This document shows, piece by piece, positions 24,416 through 34,280 of a DNA stretch of 64,000 bases. The position numbers and the translations under genes are program-made. The stretch is from assembly GCF_001661075.1 (NCBI RefSeq), contig NZ_CP014870.1, positions 124,001 through 188,000 of the forward strand, read 5' to 3'. The notes below the pieces were generated by a model. The model had not been told where the DNA came from and did no database searches. It saw nothing but the letters and a program-made list of their open reading frames with translations. Positions within the stretch are counted from its first letter, which is position 1. Each line of letters opens with the position of its first letter. The stretch is from Pseudomonas silesiensis. Its GTDB lineage: Bacteria; Pseudomonadota; Gammaproteobacteria; Pseudomonadales; Pseudomonadaceae.

Positions 24416-25538
24416 AGCCCAATACCTCCACCTGTTGCGCCCAACTGCCGGCGCGTTGACGCAATGCTTCGGCTCCGAGGGACGAACCGGTTACCGCCAG
24501 CAGCAGTTGCCCGAGCGCATGGCCCTGAATCCGTTCGATGCCACCTTGCAGCAAGCGCACGCGACCGCCCAGGGCAGCGAACAGCGCCGCCAGATCCGGC
24601 TCATCCGTGGCGCTGCCGGTGAATTGCAAGCGCAGCACAACAGCGTCATCCGAAGATTGCGGCTGCGAGCGCAAACGGTTTTGCAATTCTTCCGGCAACG
24701 CGTGTTGCAACGGCGCCAGCAAGGTCTTGCTGACCTCATGCTGCGGGTTGCCGAACACCTCCCACACCGGTCCTTGCTCGACGATGCGTCCGTGCTCCAG
24801 CACCACGACCCGGTCGCAGATATCGCGAATCACCGCCATCTCATGCGTGATCAACACAATGGTCAGACCCAGACGCTGATTGATCTCGCGCAGCAGGCCG
24901 AGGATCGATTGCGTGGTCTCCGGATCCAGCGCTGAAGTCGCTTCGTCGCACAGCAAAATAGCCGGGTCGTGCACCAGCGCCCGGGCGATGCCGACACGCT
25001 GTTTCTGCCCGCCGGACAGCTGCGCCGGATAGGCTTTGTGTTTCTCTTGCAGGCCTACCAGTTCCAGTAATTCACGGACTTTCCGCTCGCGTTTTTCCTT
25101 CGGCACTCCGGCGACCTTCAGCGGCAACTCAACGTTCTGCCAAACGGTCTTGGCCGACATCAGGTTGAAGTGCTGGAAGATCATGCCAATGCGCCGACGC
25201 AGCGTTACCAGGCGGTCTTCATCGAACTCGCCGATATCGACCTGGTCGATCAGCACGCGTCCGGTGCTCGGTTGTTCAAGGCGGTTGATGGTGCGGATCA
25301 GCGACGATTTGCCGGCGCCGCTGCGACCGATGATGCCGAACACTTCACCGCGCTGGATCGCCAGGTCGATGCCGTGCAATGCCGCCACTGGACCTTGCTG
25401 GCCGTTGTAGGTTTTGCCCAGGCCGATGAAGCGCACGTGGGCGCGATTAAGGTCCGGGTGCAGTTCGGTCTGTTCGACATGCTCGGGGATAGGGCGGGGC
25501 TCTGGAGTTTCCAGTCGCCGTTGGATGGCGGCCGTCAT
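24405..25538 (-). CDS. metN: Methionine ABC transporter ATP-binding protein MetN
   Basis: A 377-residue ATPase: Walker A GRSGAGKS (about residue 70), signature [15 protein letters not shown], Walker [13 protein letters not shown] and switch ITHEMAVI. The C-terminal 90 residues match the methionine-sensing NIL domain. An extra N-terminal tail of about 35 residues (to [11 protein letters not shown]) is longer than in E. coli MetN. It starts three bases after the metQ stop and overlaps metI, so the three genes form one unit. Confidence 0.93.
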   Translation of the reverse strand: MTAAIQRRLETPEPRPIPEHVEQTELHPDLNRAHVRFIGLGKTYNGQQGPVAALHGIDLAIQRGEVFGIIGRSGAGKSSLIRTINRLEQPSTGRVLIDQVDIGEFDEDRLVTLRRRIGMIFQHFNLMSAKTVWQNVELPLKVAGVPKEKRERKVRELLELVGLQEKHKAYPAQLSGGQKQRVGIARALVHDPAILLCDEATSALDPETTQSILGLLREINQRLGLTIVLITHEMAVIRDICDRVVVLEHGRIVEQGPVWEVFGNPQHEVSKTLLAPLQHALPEELQNRLRSQPQSSDDAVVLRLQFTGSATDEPDLAALFAALGGRVRLLQGGIERIQGHALGQLLLAVTGSSLGAEALRQRAGSWAQQVEVLGYVV

Positions 25539-25540
25539 GC

Positions 25541-26350
25541 TCAGCTTTCCCAGCCGGCTTGGTAGAGCTTGCCATGGGCTTTATCCAGGGCTGCGCGAAC
25601 GGCGGGTGAGTGCTGATAGATGTCGACGAACTTGATCAGGCGCGGGTCGGTTTTGCTTGTCGGCTGGATCACGAACTGAATCACGTATTCCTTGTGATCG
25701 AGGCCGTCGAACAGCAGGGCCGAGCCGGCATCGAAAGTCTTCGCCAGGCGGATGTAGGCCGGGTAGCCCTGGACCAGGTCGGCGTCGTCATAGGCCCGCA
25801 CCAGTTGCACGGCCTCGACCTGCAGAATTTTTATTTTCTTCGGGTTGGCGATGATGTCTTCTTCGGTGGCCTTGTAGCCGACCCCCGGCTTAAGGGTGAT
25901 CAGCCCGGCCTTGGCCAGCAGTTGCAGACCACGCCCGCTGTTGATCGGGTCGTTGGCGATCGCCACGCTGGCGCCTTCGGGCAGCTCGTCGAAACTTTTG
26001 TATTTTTTCGAGTACAGGCCGACGTTATTGATGATCCCCGGGGCGAAGGGCACCAGGTCAAAACCGGCGGCGGCCTTGGCGTTTTCCAGGAACGGGATGT
26101 GCTGGAAGTAGTTCACGTCGATGTCGCCTGCGGCGAGGCTGACGTTGGGGGCGATCCAGTCGCTGAATTCCACCAGGTCGACTTGCAGGCCTTGTTTTTT
26201 GGCTTCTTCGACGGCGGCCTCCAGGGGGATGGCGAAGGCGGCGGTGGTGCCGACTTTCAGCGGTGCGTCGGCGGCGAAGAGGGTGGAGCTGAAGAGGCCG
26301 AGGGCCAGGGCCAGTGCTTTGACTGGGTGAGAGAGGTGGTTCTTTTTCAT
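25541..26350 (-). CDS. metQ: MetQ/NlpA-family substrate-binding protein
   Basis: A 269-residue protein with a signal peptide ending TLFAADAP; no lipobox cysteine, so soluble periplasmic. The family landmarks differ from the orphan MetQ at 10305: [48 protein letters not shown] and [21 protein letters not shown]. It delivers substrate to MetNI, encoded directly downstream. The divergence from the other copy, and the link to an FMN monooxygenase and SfnB genes, suggest a different sulfur ligand. Confidence 0.9.
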   Translation of the reverse strand: MKKNHLSHPVKALALALGLFSSTLFAADAPLKVGTTAAFAIPLEAAVEEAKKQGLQVDLVEFSDWIAPNVSLAAGDIDVNYFQHIPFLENAKAAAGFDLVPFAPGIINNVGLYSKKYKSFDELPEGASVAIANDPINSGRGLQLLAKAGLITLKPGVGYKATEEDIIANPKKIKILQVEAVQLVRAYDDADLVQGYPAYIRLAKTFDAGSALLFDGLDHKEYVIQFVIQPTSKTDPRLIKFVDIYQHSPAVRAALDKAHGKLYQAGWES

Positions 26351-26397
26351 GATGGGGTTTCCAGTCAGTGCATTAAATTTTTGGTGTCTGTTCGGGC

Positions 26398-26475
26398 CTC
26401 ATCGCTGGCAAGCCAGCTCCCACAGGGATTGTGTGAACACCCGAGAACACTGTGGGAGCGGGCTTGCCCGCGATG
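26398..26475. repeat. Inverted REP pair between the monooxygenase gene and metQ
   Basis: CATCGCTGGCAAGCCAGCTC and the inverse arm GTGGGAGCGGGCTTGCCCGC separate the monooxygenase gene from metQ. Confidence 0.85.
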
Positions 26476-26478
26476 CTT

Positions 26479-27846
26479 TTAACGGCGAAACGCCGATCCC
26501 GTATGTTGCGCAGGCAAATGCGCCCCTTCGTGAAACAGCTTTTCGCGCAAAGAGCCATTGTCGTAAGCCGTCTTGTACGACCCCCGACGCTGCAATTCCG
26601 GAACCACCAGCTCAATGAAATCCACATAGCTTTCCGGAGTGACAATCCGTGTCAGGTTGAAGCCATCGAGCCCGGTTTCGGCAATCCATGATTCCAGCTC
26701 ATCAGCCACTTGCCCTGGCGAGCCAACCACCGTGATGTAGCGTCCGCCAAGAGCGTGTTGCTCGAGCAATTTGCGTCGGGTCCAGTCGTTGTTTTGCAGG
26801 TTTTTGGTGGCGGACTGAATCGCGTTGCTCTTCACGTACTGGATCGGTTCGTCGATGTCGTACTCGGAAAAATCGATCCCGGTGGACGCCGAAAAATGCG
26901 CCACCCCGGCTTCGGCACTGGCATAGCTCAGGTACTCGGCATGCTTGGCCCAGGCTTGTTCTTCAGTGGCGCCGACAATCACATTCAGCCCCATGAACAC
27001 CTTGATGTCCTCGGGGTTGCGACCGGCTTCGACCGCACTGGCGCGAACCTTGTCCACCTGAGCCTTGGTCGACGGTTTGTTCTGGCCGCTGATGAAGACG
27101 CATTCGGCATGGCGCCCGGCGAACTGCAAACCACGATCGGAACTGCCCGCCTGGAACAGCACCGGCGTGCGTTGCGGCGACGGCTCGCAGAGGTGATAGC
27201 CCTCGACCTGATAGAACTCGCCCTTGTGCTCGACCTTGTGCACTTTCTCCGGTTGGGCGTAGATCCGTTGCTTTGGATCGTTGAGCACCGCGCCGTCTTC
27301 CCAGCTGCCTTCCCAGAGTTTGTAGAGCACTTGCAGGTATTCGTCGGCCTGGTCGTAACGACGGTCGTGCTCGACCTGTTCGCTCAGGCCCATGGCCTTG
27401 GCGGCGCTGTCGAGGTAGCCGGTGACGATGTTCCAGCCGACCCGGCCGCGGCTCAGGTGATCGAGTGTCGACAGGCGTCGGGCGAACAGGTAGGGCGGTT
27501 CGTAGGTCAGGTTGGCGGTCAGGCCGAAGCCGAGGTTTTTGGTGACGGCGGCCATGGCCGAGACCAGGAGCAGCGGATCGTTGACCGGCAACTGAATCGA
27601 CTCTTTCAGCGGTACGTCCACCGAGTTCTGGTAAACGTCGTACACCCCGACGATGTCGGCGATGAACAGTCCATCGAACAGCCCGCGCTCCAACAGTTGC
27701 GCCAGTTCGGTCCAGTATTCGATGGTTTTGTACTGAGTGGAGTTGTCCCGTGGATGCGTCCACAGGCCGTGGTTGATGTGGCCGATGCAATTCATGTTGA
27801 AGGCGTTGAGCAGGATCTTTTTTTTGCTCGTTTGAGGCGTCGCCAT
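26479..27846 (-). CDS. FMN-dependent monooxygenase of the NtaA/SnaA/DszA family
   Basis: A 455-residue bacterial luciferase-like protein. It has the NtaA/DszA opening (KILLNAFNMNCIGHINHGLW), the FMN-site segments AAVTKNLGFGLTANLTYEPPYLFARRLSTLDHLSRGR (positions about 95-130) and NIVTGYLDSAAKAMGL, and the ending GSPGQVADELESWIAETGLDGFNL. Such two-component enzymes use reduced FMN to split C-S or C-N bonds, for example in sulfones. No flavin reductase gene is adjacent. Its start overlaps the stop of the SfnB-type gene upstream, so both are in one operon. The exact substrate is not visible. Confidence 0.9.
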   Translation of the reverse strand: MATPQTSKKKILLNAFNMNCIGHINHGLWTHPRDNSTQYKTIEYWTELAQLLERGLFDGLFIADIVGVYDVYQNSVDVPLKESIQLPVNDPLLLVSAMAAVTKNLGFGLTANLTYEPPYLFARRLSTLDHLSRGRVGWNIVTGYLDSAAKAMGLSEQVEHDRRYDQADEYLQVLYKLWEGSWEDGAVLNDPKQRIYAQPEKVHKVEHKGEFYQVEGYHLCEPSPQRTPVLFQAGSSDRGLQFAGRHAECVFISGQNKPSTKAQVDKVRASAVEAGRNPEDIKVFMGLNVIVGATEEQAWAKHAEYLSYASAEAGVAHFSASTGIDFSEYDIDEPIQYVKSNAIQSATKNLQNNDWTRRKLLEQHALGGRYITVVGSPGQVADELESWIAETGLDGFNLTRIVTPESYVDFIELVVPELQRRGSYKTAYDNGSLREKLFHEGAHLPAQHTGSAFRR

Positions 27847-29039
27847 TAGAGGGTCCCCCGCAACGGCGGGTTTTCATCGTTGAGGTAGTAGTTGCCGACG
27901 GCGTGATACTTCCAGCGCACCGGGTCGTGCAGGGTATGCACCCGAGCGTTGCGCCAGTGACGATCCAGACCATGTTCGGCCAGCGTGGCCTGACTGCCGG
28001 CCAGTTCGAACAGCGTGCTGCCGGCGGCAAGAGAAATTTCGGTGCTGATGGCCCGGGCTTCGGCGACGGCAATCGACGCGGCGGCGACGGTCTGTGCGTC
28101 AGTCTGGGCCTGGGCCTTGTCGAGGAATTCGCCGGCGCGTTCCAGCAGCGCTTCGGTGGCGTGCAGGCGAATGCTCAAGTGACCGAAGCTCTTGATGGTC
28201 AGGGGGTCTTCGGTGGCTTTGTCGTTGCCGGAATCGATCCACGGCCGGGTCTTGGTGCGCACGAAGTGCAACGCATCTTCATAGGCGGCGCGAGCGATGC
28301 CGGTGTCGATGGCGGCATGAAGAATCTGTGCCAGCGGGCCGACGGTGGTCGGACGTTCGAAAGCGCTCTGGAACGGGATCACGTCTTCGGCGGCGACAAA
28401 GACGTCTTCGAATACCACCGAACCGCTGCCGGTGGTGCGCTGGCCGAAACCGCTCCAGTCGTCGATGACCGTCAGGCCCTTGCTGTTGCGGGGCACGAAG
28501 GCCAATTGCTGCACGCCGTGTTCATCCACCACCGAGGTCGGGATGCGTTGGGCGTAGATGGCGCCAGTGGCGTAGAACTTGCGGCCGTTGATGCGGTAAC
28601 CCTCACCGTCGCGAGTCAGGCTTGTGACGCGATCGTGGGCGGTTTTTGTGCCGAGTTCGGCCAGTGCGTTGCCGAAGCGCTGACCGGCCAACACTTCTGC
28701 GTACAGACGTTTTTTCTGTTCGGCGCTGCCATTCACCCGAAGCACTTCGAGGGCATAGAAATGGTTCTGCGGAATCTGTCCAAGCGAGCCGTCAGCCTGG
28801 GCAATCAGTGCGATCACCTTGGCCAGCGTGACATTGGAAACACCGGCACCGCCGTACTCCTTGGGCACGCTGATGCCCCATAGGCCCGAGCGGGAAAACA
28901 CTTCGAGTTCCGGGTGTGGCAAACGCCGTTCGCGGTCGCGCAGGGCGCTGTCGCGTTTGAAATCCTCGGCCAGGTCACTGGCGACAATCAGGGCTTGCTC
29001 ATCGCTGGTTATGACCGCGACGTGGTGAGAAAAAGTCAT
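27846..29039 (-). CDS. sfnB: SfnB-family sulfur acquisition oxidoreductase (copy 1)
   Basis: A 397-residue acyl-CoA-dehydrogenase-fold flavoprotein. The ATG at 29039 has a clear ribosome site (GGAGAAACAC); a start 14 codons earlier does not. Landmarks are VPKEYGGAGVSNVTLAKVIALIAQADGSLGQIPQNH, FARTTGSGS-like flavin region (GFGQRTTGSGSVVFEDV) and the SfnB-type C-terminus HWRNARVHTLHDPVRWKYH. SfnB proteins are linked to dimethyl sulfone and sulfonate use in Pseudomonas, and relatives (DszC) oxidise sulfur compounds with reduced flavin rather than dehydrogenating acyl-CoA. The gene overlaps the downstream monooxygenase gene by one base. Confidence 0.88.
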   Translation of the reverse strand: MTFSHHVAVITSDEQALIVASDLAEDFKRDSALRDRERRLPHPELEVFSRSGLWGISVPKEYGGAGVSNVTLAKVIALIAQADGSLGQIPQNHFYALEVLRVNGSAEQKKRLYAEVLAGQRFGNALAELGTKTAHDRVTSLTRDGEGYRINGRKFYATGAIYAQRIPTSVVDEHGVQQLAFVPRNSKGLTVIDDWSGFGQRTTGSGSVVFEDVFVAAEDVIPFQSAFERPTTVGPLAQILHAAIDTGIARAAYEDALHFVRTKTRPWIDSGNDKATEDPLTIKSFGHLSIRLHATEALLERAGEFLDKAQAQTDAQTVAAASIAVAEARAISTEISLAAGSTLFELAGSQATLAEHGLDRHWRNARVHTLHDPVRWKYHAVGNYYLNDENPPLRGTL

Positions 29040-29077
29040 GTGTTTCTCCAGAGATCTGGTCAAAAGGGTTCTGGTCG

Positions 29078-30319
29078 TCAAATCCAGGAGTGGCGAGCGG
29101 GCAGCGTGCCGTTCAGGTGATAGGTGCCAACGGCGTGGTATTTCCAGCGAACGGGATCGTGCAGGGTGTGCACGCGAGCATTGCGCCAGTGACGGTCGAG
29201 GTTGAATTCGGCGAGGGTGGCGCGGCTGCCGGCCAGCTCGAAGAGTTTTTCGCTGGCCAGCAGCGAGATCTCGGTGGTCAGCACCTTCGCTTCGGCCACG
29301 GCAATCGATGCGCGCGCAGCGGACTCGGCAGTGAGCGGTGCGGCATGGACCTGATCGAGCACCTGCCCGGCCTTGCGCAACAAGGCTTCGGCGGCGTGCA
29401 GCTCGATTTTCAGTTTGCCGATGTCGGCGATCACGTAGAGGTCATCGCTGGCCCTGTCGACCTTGGCATCGATCCATGGCCGGGCCCGGGTTTTCACGAA
29501 CTCAATGGCGTCGTCGATGGCGCCCCGGGCGATACCGGCGTCGATGGCCGCTTGAATCAATTGCGATACCGCCCCCTGGGTATTCGGCTTGTCGTTGAGC
29601 TTCCAGGTATCCACCACCAGCTCGGCGTCGACCCGCACGTTGTTGAGCAAAATCGTGCCGCTGGCGGTGGTGCGCTGACCGAAACCGGACCAGTCATCCA
29701 CGATGCGCAGACCGGGCGTGCCGCGCCGGACGAAGGCCAGCACTTGCCTGCCATCGTCGTTCAGCGCCTTGACCGCGACCCAGTGGGCGAACAGGGCGCC
29801 GGTCGAATAGAACTTCTGGCCGTTGATGACGAAGCCATCGCCTTCGGCGGTGATCCGCGCTTTGAGTTCAAGGGTGTTTTTGGTGCCGCGTTCCGGTCCG
29901 GCATTCCCGATCCGCCAGCCTTCGAGTACGCTTTTGAACAGCTGCTTTTTCTGTGCTTCAGTGGCGCTGCCGAGCACCAGGTTGAGAATGCCGAACTGGT
30001 TCTGCGGAATTTGCCCGAGGGCCGGGTCGGCTGCGGAAATGATCGCGAACACCTCGGCCAGGGTGACGAATGAAACCTGTGGGCCACCGTACTCGCGCGC
30101 AATGGCGATGCTGCCCAGCCCGCAGCGGGTGAACTGTTCGATTTCCGACCACGGCAGCTTGCGCTGGCGGTCACGTTTGGCCGCTTGCAGGCGGGCGACT
30201 TGCGCCAGCTCATGGGCGGCTTTGATGGCTTGGGCGTCATTGCGCAAGACTTGCGCGGGCAACAACAAGGGGGCGATGTCCAGATCACTCTGAACGATTG
30301 CATCGGCCAGACTGGACAT
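29078..30319 (-). CDS. sfnB: SfnB-family sulfur acquisition oxidoreductase (copy 2)
   Basis: A 413-residue paralogue of the next gene. It shares IAREYGGPQVSFVTLAEVFAII, GQIPQNQFGILNLVLG, the flavin-site motif GFGQRTTASGTILLNNV and the C-terminal HWRNARVHTLHDPVRWKYH. It begins after AAGGAGCGGCACTG and is the first gene of the operon running down to the monooxygenase. The pair probably arose by tandem duplication and then diverged, possibly to handle different sulfur compounds or to form a mixed complex. AT-rich sequence with TATTCCTTAA lies upstream on the same strand, as in other sulfur-starvation genes here. Confidence 0.88.
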   Translation of the reverse strand: MSSLADAIVQSDLDIAPLLLPAQVLRNDAQAIKAAHELAQVARLQAAKRDRQRKLPWSEIEQFTRCGLGSIAIAREYGGPQVSFVTLAEVFAIISAADPALGQIPQNQFGILNLVLGSATEAQKKQLFKSVLEGWRIGNAGPERGTKNTLELKARITAEGDGFVINGQKFYSTGALFAHWVAVKALNDDGRQVLAFVRRGTPGLRIVDDWSGFGQRTTASGTILLNNVRVDAELVVDTWKLNDKPNTQGAVSQLIQAAIDAGIARGAIDDAIEFVKTRARPWIDAKVDRASDDLYVIADIGKLKIELHAAEALLRKAGQVLDQVHAAPLTAESAARASIAVAEAKVLTTEISLLASEKLFELAGSRATLAEFNLDRHWRNARVHTLHDPVRWKYHAVGTYHLNGTLPARHSWI

Positions 30320-30472
30320 CAGTGCCGCTCCTTGGCTGCACGCAATGCCCTGGCGATCTGCACTTGGGTGATTGTGTTCCGGACCATACCTACCTCACAT
30401 CTCATGAAAACGCCGCGATCAGTGCGGCGAACGAAAACAAGAATGTCCGGTGGTCCGGTGCATATACCCTAA

Positions 30473-30520
30473 GCGTGTATAAAAATAAAATAAACTAACT
30501 TTAAGGAATATAGATAGAAG
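30473..30520 (-). promoter_or_regulatory. AT-rich upstream region of the sfnB operon
   Basis: On the minus strand it reads TATTCCTTAAAGTTAGTTTA, sharing TATTCCTTAA with the RBBP9-type gene promoter. The second half of the palindrome is poorly matched. A role as a starvation-activated promoter is inferred. The 153 bases between it and the start codon hold no gene. Confidence 0.35.
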
Positions 30521-30533
30521 AGGTGGCACATAT

Positions 30534-30642
30534 CCCTGTAGGAGCGAAGCTTGCTCGCGATGATCGTTAACGATAACGCGTGCTTACTGGCTAAACGCGG
30601 CGCTCTTGGGTCCATCGCGAGCAAGCTTCGCTCCTACAGGGA
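30534..30642. repeat. Inverted REP pair after the beta-rich protein gene
   Basis: CCCTGTAGGAGCGAAGCTTG and its inverse, arms of about 28 bases, immediately after the stop of the beta-rich protein gene. Confidence 0.9.
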
Positions 30643-30644
30643 TC

Positions 30645-31409
30645 TCAGTGTTTGCGGGCTTCGGCCGCCATGAGCAGTTCCTTCGGCCGGGCCTTCAAGT
30701 ACGGGTTCGCACAACCAATCTTCAACCGGCGCGGCGGTGCCCAGCGCGAGTTGTTACCGACCCGATCGAGGATGCAGTACGTCACTTCCAGCCGAAGGTC
30801 TTCCCCGGCCTCGAGAATGATTGCCGGTGGCACCCAGACCTGGATCGGCCGGCCGACGTCGCAAGCCTTGAGAATGGGCAGGTCCATGCGCACATCGCCC
30901 CAGCGCAGGGTGATTTCGTCGTCGGCGGCCATGTTCAGGTACGGCTCGATGGTCACCGGAACGCCGCGCTTGATCTGATTCGGATTGACCCCCTGGCGGC
31001 GAATCGTCTCGGGGAGGCTCACTGGCGCCAGGCTCTGGTTTTCGTCGTCGAACATCGCGGACGGTTGGCCCCCGGGACAGTCGAGTTTGATCTGGACGCG
31101 TACGGCGGGTGACAGGGCTGCACCCTGCCCGACTTGCATGATCCGGTAGTGGATGCGGGAAGCGCCGTTGGCGATAAAGCTTTCCGGTACCCGCAGGCTG
31201 ACCGTGTTGCCGACATCATGGGTACTCAGTACCCGGGAGGCCACGTAGCAGTTGTCCCAGAACAGTTCGATCAGGTCGCCTTCATCCATGCCGGGATAGG
31301 GCGCCACGTCGACCAGCAGGTGAGCCGCCGAGGTGATGTTGATACCGTTCTTGTGTGATTGCGCCAGAGAGGGCGCGGCCAGTTCGGGTTTGTTCGAGGT
31401 GCTTTTCAT
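30645..31409 (-). CDS. Uncharacterised beta-rich protein with two Ig-like repeats
   Basis: A 254-residue protein starting at the ATG after AAGGAGAACCC; no signal peptide or membrane helix is seen. Two related segments of about 100 residues are visible: one around LLVDVAPYPGMDEGDLIELFWDN, the second around VPVTIEPYLNMAADDEITLRWGD, each followed by a stretch of the type VGxxxxxxVPxxxI and an xYxIxxxG strand. Such repeats occur in large Pseudomonas surface proteins, but here only two are present and export signals are missing. The family function is not known to me. It lies between the sfnB operon and the cystine transporter, with an AT-rich promoter region of its own. Confidence 0.7.
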   Translation of the reverse strand: MKSTSNKPELAAPSLAQSHKNGINITSAAHLLVDVAPYPGMDEGDLIELFWDNCYVASRVLSTHDVGNTVSLRVPESFIANGASRIHYRIMQVGQGAALSPAVRVQIKLDCPGGQPSAMFDDENQSLAPVSLPETIRRQGVNPNQIKRGVPVTIEPYLNMAADDEITLRWGDVRMDLPILKACDVGRPIQVWVPPAIILEAGEDLRLEVTYCILDRVGNNSRWAPPRRLKIGCANPYLKARPKELLMAAEARKH

Positions 31410-31886
31410 GGGTTCTCCTTGAAGTCGTGCAACGAAGTCCATTTCTGAAATAAAAATGCGAATTCCAAACAACAACATCGCTCATTACTTGAATTGAATA
31501 ATGATTGAACGCGATGAGAATCAATTGCTGGAAGCTAGATAAGAGTGAACTTGAATAGGTGTCAATAGAACGGAATAGTCAAATACAACATCCGGCATAA
31601 TTCAGAAAGTTCCTACGCGTTGAGGTTAAGAAGCCCTCTCGACCTGTCGAAGATTACCGTTAAATCTCGCGGTTTTCTGCAGATGAGGCGGTGGTTGCAC
31701 GTCTGTCACCAAATGTCAGGCTCCAGAGTATTGGTTGTGGTCAATCTGTGACAGGGCCTGTAAATGTATCGCGCGCGCTGACAAGAAGTTATGCGTTGTA
31801 CGCAAACATCAACTAAGTGCAGGGAGATTGATTGAAGGGAGGAGGGACTTCCATCCATGGAAGTTGACCCGTATTGCGCGGGTGGT
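31410..31886. other. Intergenic region without a clear gene
   Basis: These 477 bases hold the promoter region of the beta-rich protein gene (AT-rich, 31440-31600) and the 3' end of the cystine transporter transcript. No convincing frame, repeat or strong terminator is seen. Confidence 0.4.
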
Positions 31887-32642
31887 TCAGGAGTGGGCGT
31901 TATTCAGAAATTTGCTGAGAAACTGTTTCGTCCGTTCTTCTTTCGGGTTGGCAAACAATGCCTTGGCTTCGCCTTGCTCGACGATCACCCCTTTATCGAA
32001 AAAGACCACACGGTTGGCCACGTCCCGGGCGAACCCCATTTCGTGGGTGACGATGACCATGGTGCGTCTTTCTTCAGCCAGGCTGCGGATGGTCGCCAGT
32101 ACTTCGCCGACCAACTCGGGGTCGAGGGCCGAGGTTGGTTCGTCGAACAGAATCACTTCCGGCTCCATCGCCAGCGCACGGGCAATGGCCACACGCTGTT
32201 GCTGGCCACCGGACAAGCGACGCGGATAAGCGTCTTCCTTGCCCGCCAGACCGACCCTGGCCATCAGTTTTTTACCCAAGGCAATGGCTTCGGCCTGGGG
32301 CATTTTTTTCACGATGATCGGGCCTTCGATGACGTTTTCCAGCGCGGTCCGATGGGGGAACAGGTTGAAGTTCTGGAACACGAAGCCCACGTGCTGCCGC
32401 AGGCGACGCACCAGGCTCTGCTGCTGGTTCAAGGGGCGGCTGCCATCGATCTCGATGTCACCGACCTTGATCCGGCCGCTGGTGGGTTCCTCCAGGAAGT
32501 TCAGGCAACGCAGGAAGGTGGTTTTACCCGAGCCGCTAGGCCCGATGATCGCCACCACCTCGCCTTCCTTCACTTGCAGATCGATGCCGTTGAGCACCAC
32601 TTGACCCTTGAACTGCTTTGTCAGTTTTTCCACGACAATCAT
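31887..32642 (-). CDS. tcyN: L-cystine ABC transporter ATP-binding protein TcyN
   Basis: A 251-residue polar-amino-acid-type ATPase: Walker A GPSGSGKT (residues about 33-40), signature [15 protein letters not shown], Walker [17 protein letters not shown], switch [11 protein letters not shown]. It follows the permease gene by four bases and is the last gene of a binding protein - permease - ATPase operon. The family assignment to cystine (YecC/TcyN) comes from the whole operon and from dcyD and cysE-type genes just to the right. Confidence 0.9.
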   Translation of the reverse strand: MIVVEKLTKQFKGQVVLNGIDLQVKEGEVVAIIGPSGSGKTTFLRCLNFLEEPTSGRIKVGDIEIDGSRPLNQQQSLVRRLRQHVGFVFQNFNLFPHRTALENVIEGPIIVKKMPQAEAIALGKKLMARVGLAGKEDAYPRRLSGGQQQRVAIARALAMEPEVILFDEPTSALDPELVGEVLATIRSLAEERRTMVIVTHEMGFARDVANRVVFFDKGVIVEQGEAKALFANPKEERTKQFLSKFLNNAHS

Positions 32643-32646
32643 TGGG

Positions 32647-33312
32647 TCAGGACTCCTGGTCGTGCCGGTTGACCCGCTCTTCCAACTTGTTCTGCAGGTG
32701 CGAGAGCACCGTGGCCAGAATCCAGTAGATCAGTGCGGCGGCAAGGTACATGGTGAACACTTCGAAGGTGCGTGCTGTGATCAGCTGCGCCTGGCGGAAC
32801 AGCTCCGGCACCTGGATGGTGGCGGCCAGCGCAGTGTCCTTGACCAGCGAAATGAAGCTGTTGCCCAGCGGCGGCAATGCGGTGCGCATCGCTTGCGGGA
32901 TGATGGCCCGGCGCAGGGTCTGCGCACGGGTCATGCCGATGCTGGCGGCAGCTTCCCACTGACCGCGCTCGATGGAGCTGATCGCGGAACGCAGGATTTC
33001 ACAGGCGTAAGCGGCCATGTTCAGCGAGAAGCCGATCAGGGCCGCCGGCAGCGGATCGAGTTCCATGCCCAACTGCGGCAAGCCGTAATAGATCACGAAC
33101 AGTTGTACCAGCAACGGCGTACCGCGAAAGAACGACACGTAGATGCGGGCGATCCAGCTCACCAGCTTGAAGCGCGACAGTCGCATCAGTGCCAGGCCGA
33201 AGCCCAGCATGAGGCCGAAGAACATCCCGCCCAGGCTCAAGATGACCGTGTAGTAGGCCCCTTTGAGCAGGAAGGGCAAGGAGTCCAGTGCGAGTTGGAA
33301 AGCTTCTTCCAT
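32647..33312 (-). CDS. tcyL: L-cystine ABC transporter permease TcyL
   Basis: A 221-residue permease of the His/Glu/Gln type. It has three to four hydrophobic segments, the EAA-type loop [22 protein letters not shown] and [20 protein letters not shown]. It forms the membrane channel for cystine with TcyN. The start touches the stop of tcyJ (one-base overlap), so the two are translationally linked. The length is normal for YecS/TcyL. Confidence 0.9.
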   Translation of the reverse strand: MEEAFQLALDSLPFLLKGAYYTVILSLGGMFFGLMLGFGLALMRLSRFKLVSWIARIYVSFFRGTPLLVQLFVIYYGLPQLGMELDPLPAALIGFSLNMAAYACEILRSAISSIERGQWEAAASIGMTRAQTLRRAIIPQAMRTALPPLGNSFISLVKDTALAATIQVPELFRQAQLITARTFEVFTMYLAAALIYWILATVLSHLQNKLEERVNRHDQES

Positions 33313-34106
33313 TATTGAGTGACGTCAGCGCTGAAGTACTTTTCCGAAAGCTTTTTCAGCGTACCGTCGGCCCGCAGCTTGTCGATGGCTTTGTTCACCG
33401 CAGCCAACAACTCAGGCTCGCCTTTGCGCAGGGCAATACCGGCTTCCTGACGGGAGAACGCTTCGCCGGCGGCGACAGTGTCCTTGGCCTTCTTGGCGTA
33501 TTCCAGTGCGGCGAGGCGGTCGATCAGAATGGCGTCGATGCGGCCGACGCGCAGATCCTGGAACTTGGTCGGATCATCGTCATAGGTCTTGATGATGGCT
33601 TTCGGTTGGTTGTCCTTGAGCCATTGTTCGTAGTTGGTGCCCAGGCCTACACCGACTTTCTTGCCGGCGAGATCGGCGGCGGTCTTGATGGTGTCTTTGT
33701 TCTTGGTCAGAACCAGCGCCTGTATCCCGGAAACGGTGTACGGCTCGGAGAAGTCATACTTCTTCTTGCGCTCTTCGGAAATGGTCACCTGGTTGACCAC
33801 AGCGTCCAGACGCTTGGATTCCAGAGCTGCAAGAATGCCGTCCCATTTGGTCGGTTGCAGTTTGACCTTCACGCCCAGCTCTTTGGCCAGGGCTTCGGAG
33901 AACTCGACTTCGAAGCCGGCCAGTTTGCCGTCGGCGTCGACGAAACTGAACGGAGGGTAAGTGCCTTCCAGACCCACGTTGATCACGCCGGCGTCCTTGA
34001 TTTTTTGCAGCTGCTCACCGGCAACCGCTTGCCCCAACAGGCCGGCGCTGAGCGCCAGGCCGAGCGAACCGACCAGCAGGTTTCGACGTAGTGCGGAAAA
34101 ATTCAT
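33312..34106 (-). CDS. tcyJ: L-cystine-binding periplasmic protein TcyJ (FliY)
   Basis: A 264-residue precursor with a signal peptide ending AGLLGQAVAGEQ. The mature part shows the type 3 solute-binding signature (INVGLEGTYPPFSFVDADGKLAGFEVEF, positions about 40-67), with FliY-like SEERKKKYDFSEPYTVSGIQ. It collects cystine and probably related diamino acids. The first gene of the operon, it has an AT-rich palindrome 175 bases upstream like that of oscA. Cystine import together with D-cysteine desulfhydrase, encoded next door, parallels the E. coli fliY-dcyD-yecSC arrangement. Confidence 0.92.
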   Translation of the reverse strand: MNFSALRRNLLVGSLGLALSAGLLGQAVAGEQLQKIKDAGVINVGLEGTYPPFSFVDADGKLAGFEVEFSEALAKELGVKVKLQPTKWDGILAALESKRLDAVVNQVTISEERKKKYDFSEPYTVSGIQALVLTKNKDTIKTAADLAGKKVGVGLGTNYEQWLKDNQPKAIIKTYDDDPTKFQDLRVGRIDAILIDRLAALEYAKKAKDTVAAGEAFSRQEAGIALRKGEPELLAAVNKAIDKLRADGTLKKLSEKYFSADVTQ

Positions 34107-34280
34107 GACAAGCCCCTGTGTTTTCTTATGAAGACGCTTTTAGGAAAGTTGGCAAATTCGGGATGTGAACGACTGCGATATCCTGCCCTAAAGCAGTCTA
34201 TGCGTCTTGTTTCAAATTCGCCTGCGGCGCGACTATATGACTAAGTATTTAGAATGGAAAATAATAAATATAAATTTTGT

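Noticed and set aside
25541..26470. Methionine or SAM riboswitch before metQ
   Set aside because: The upstream region is short and filled by a REP pair; no riboswitch fold could be recognised.
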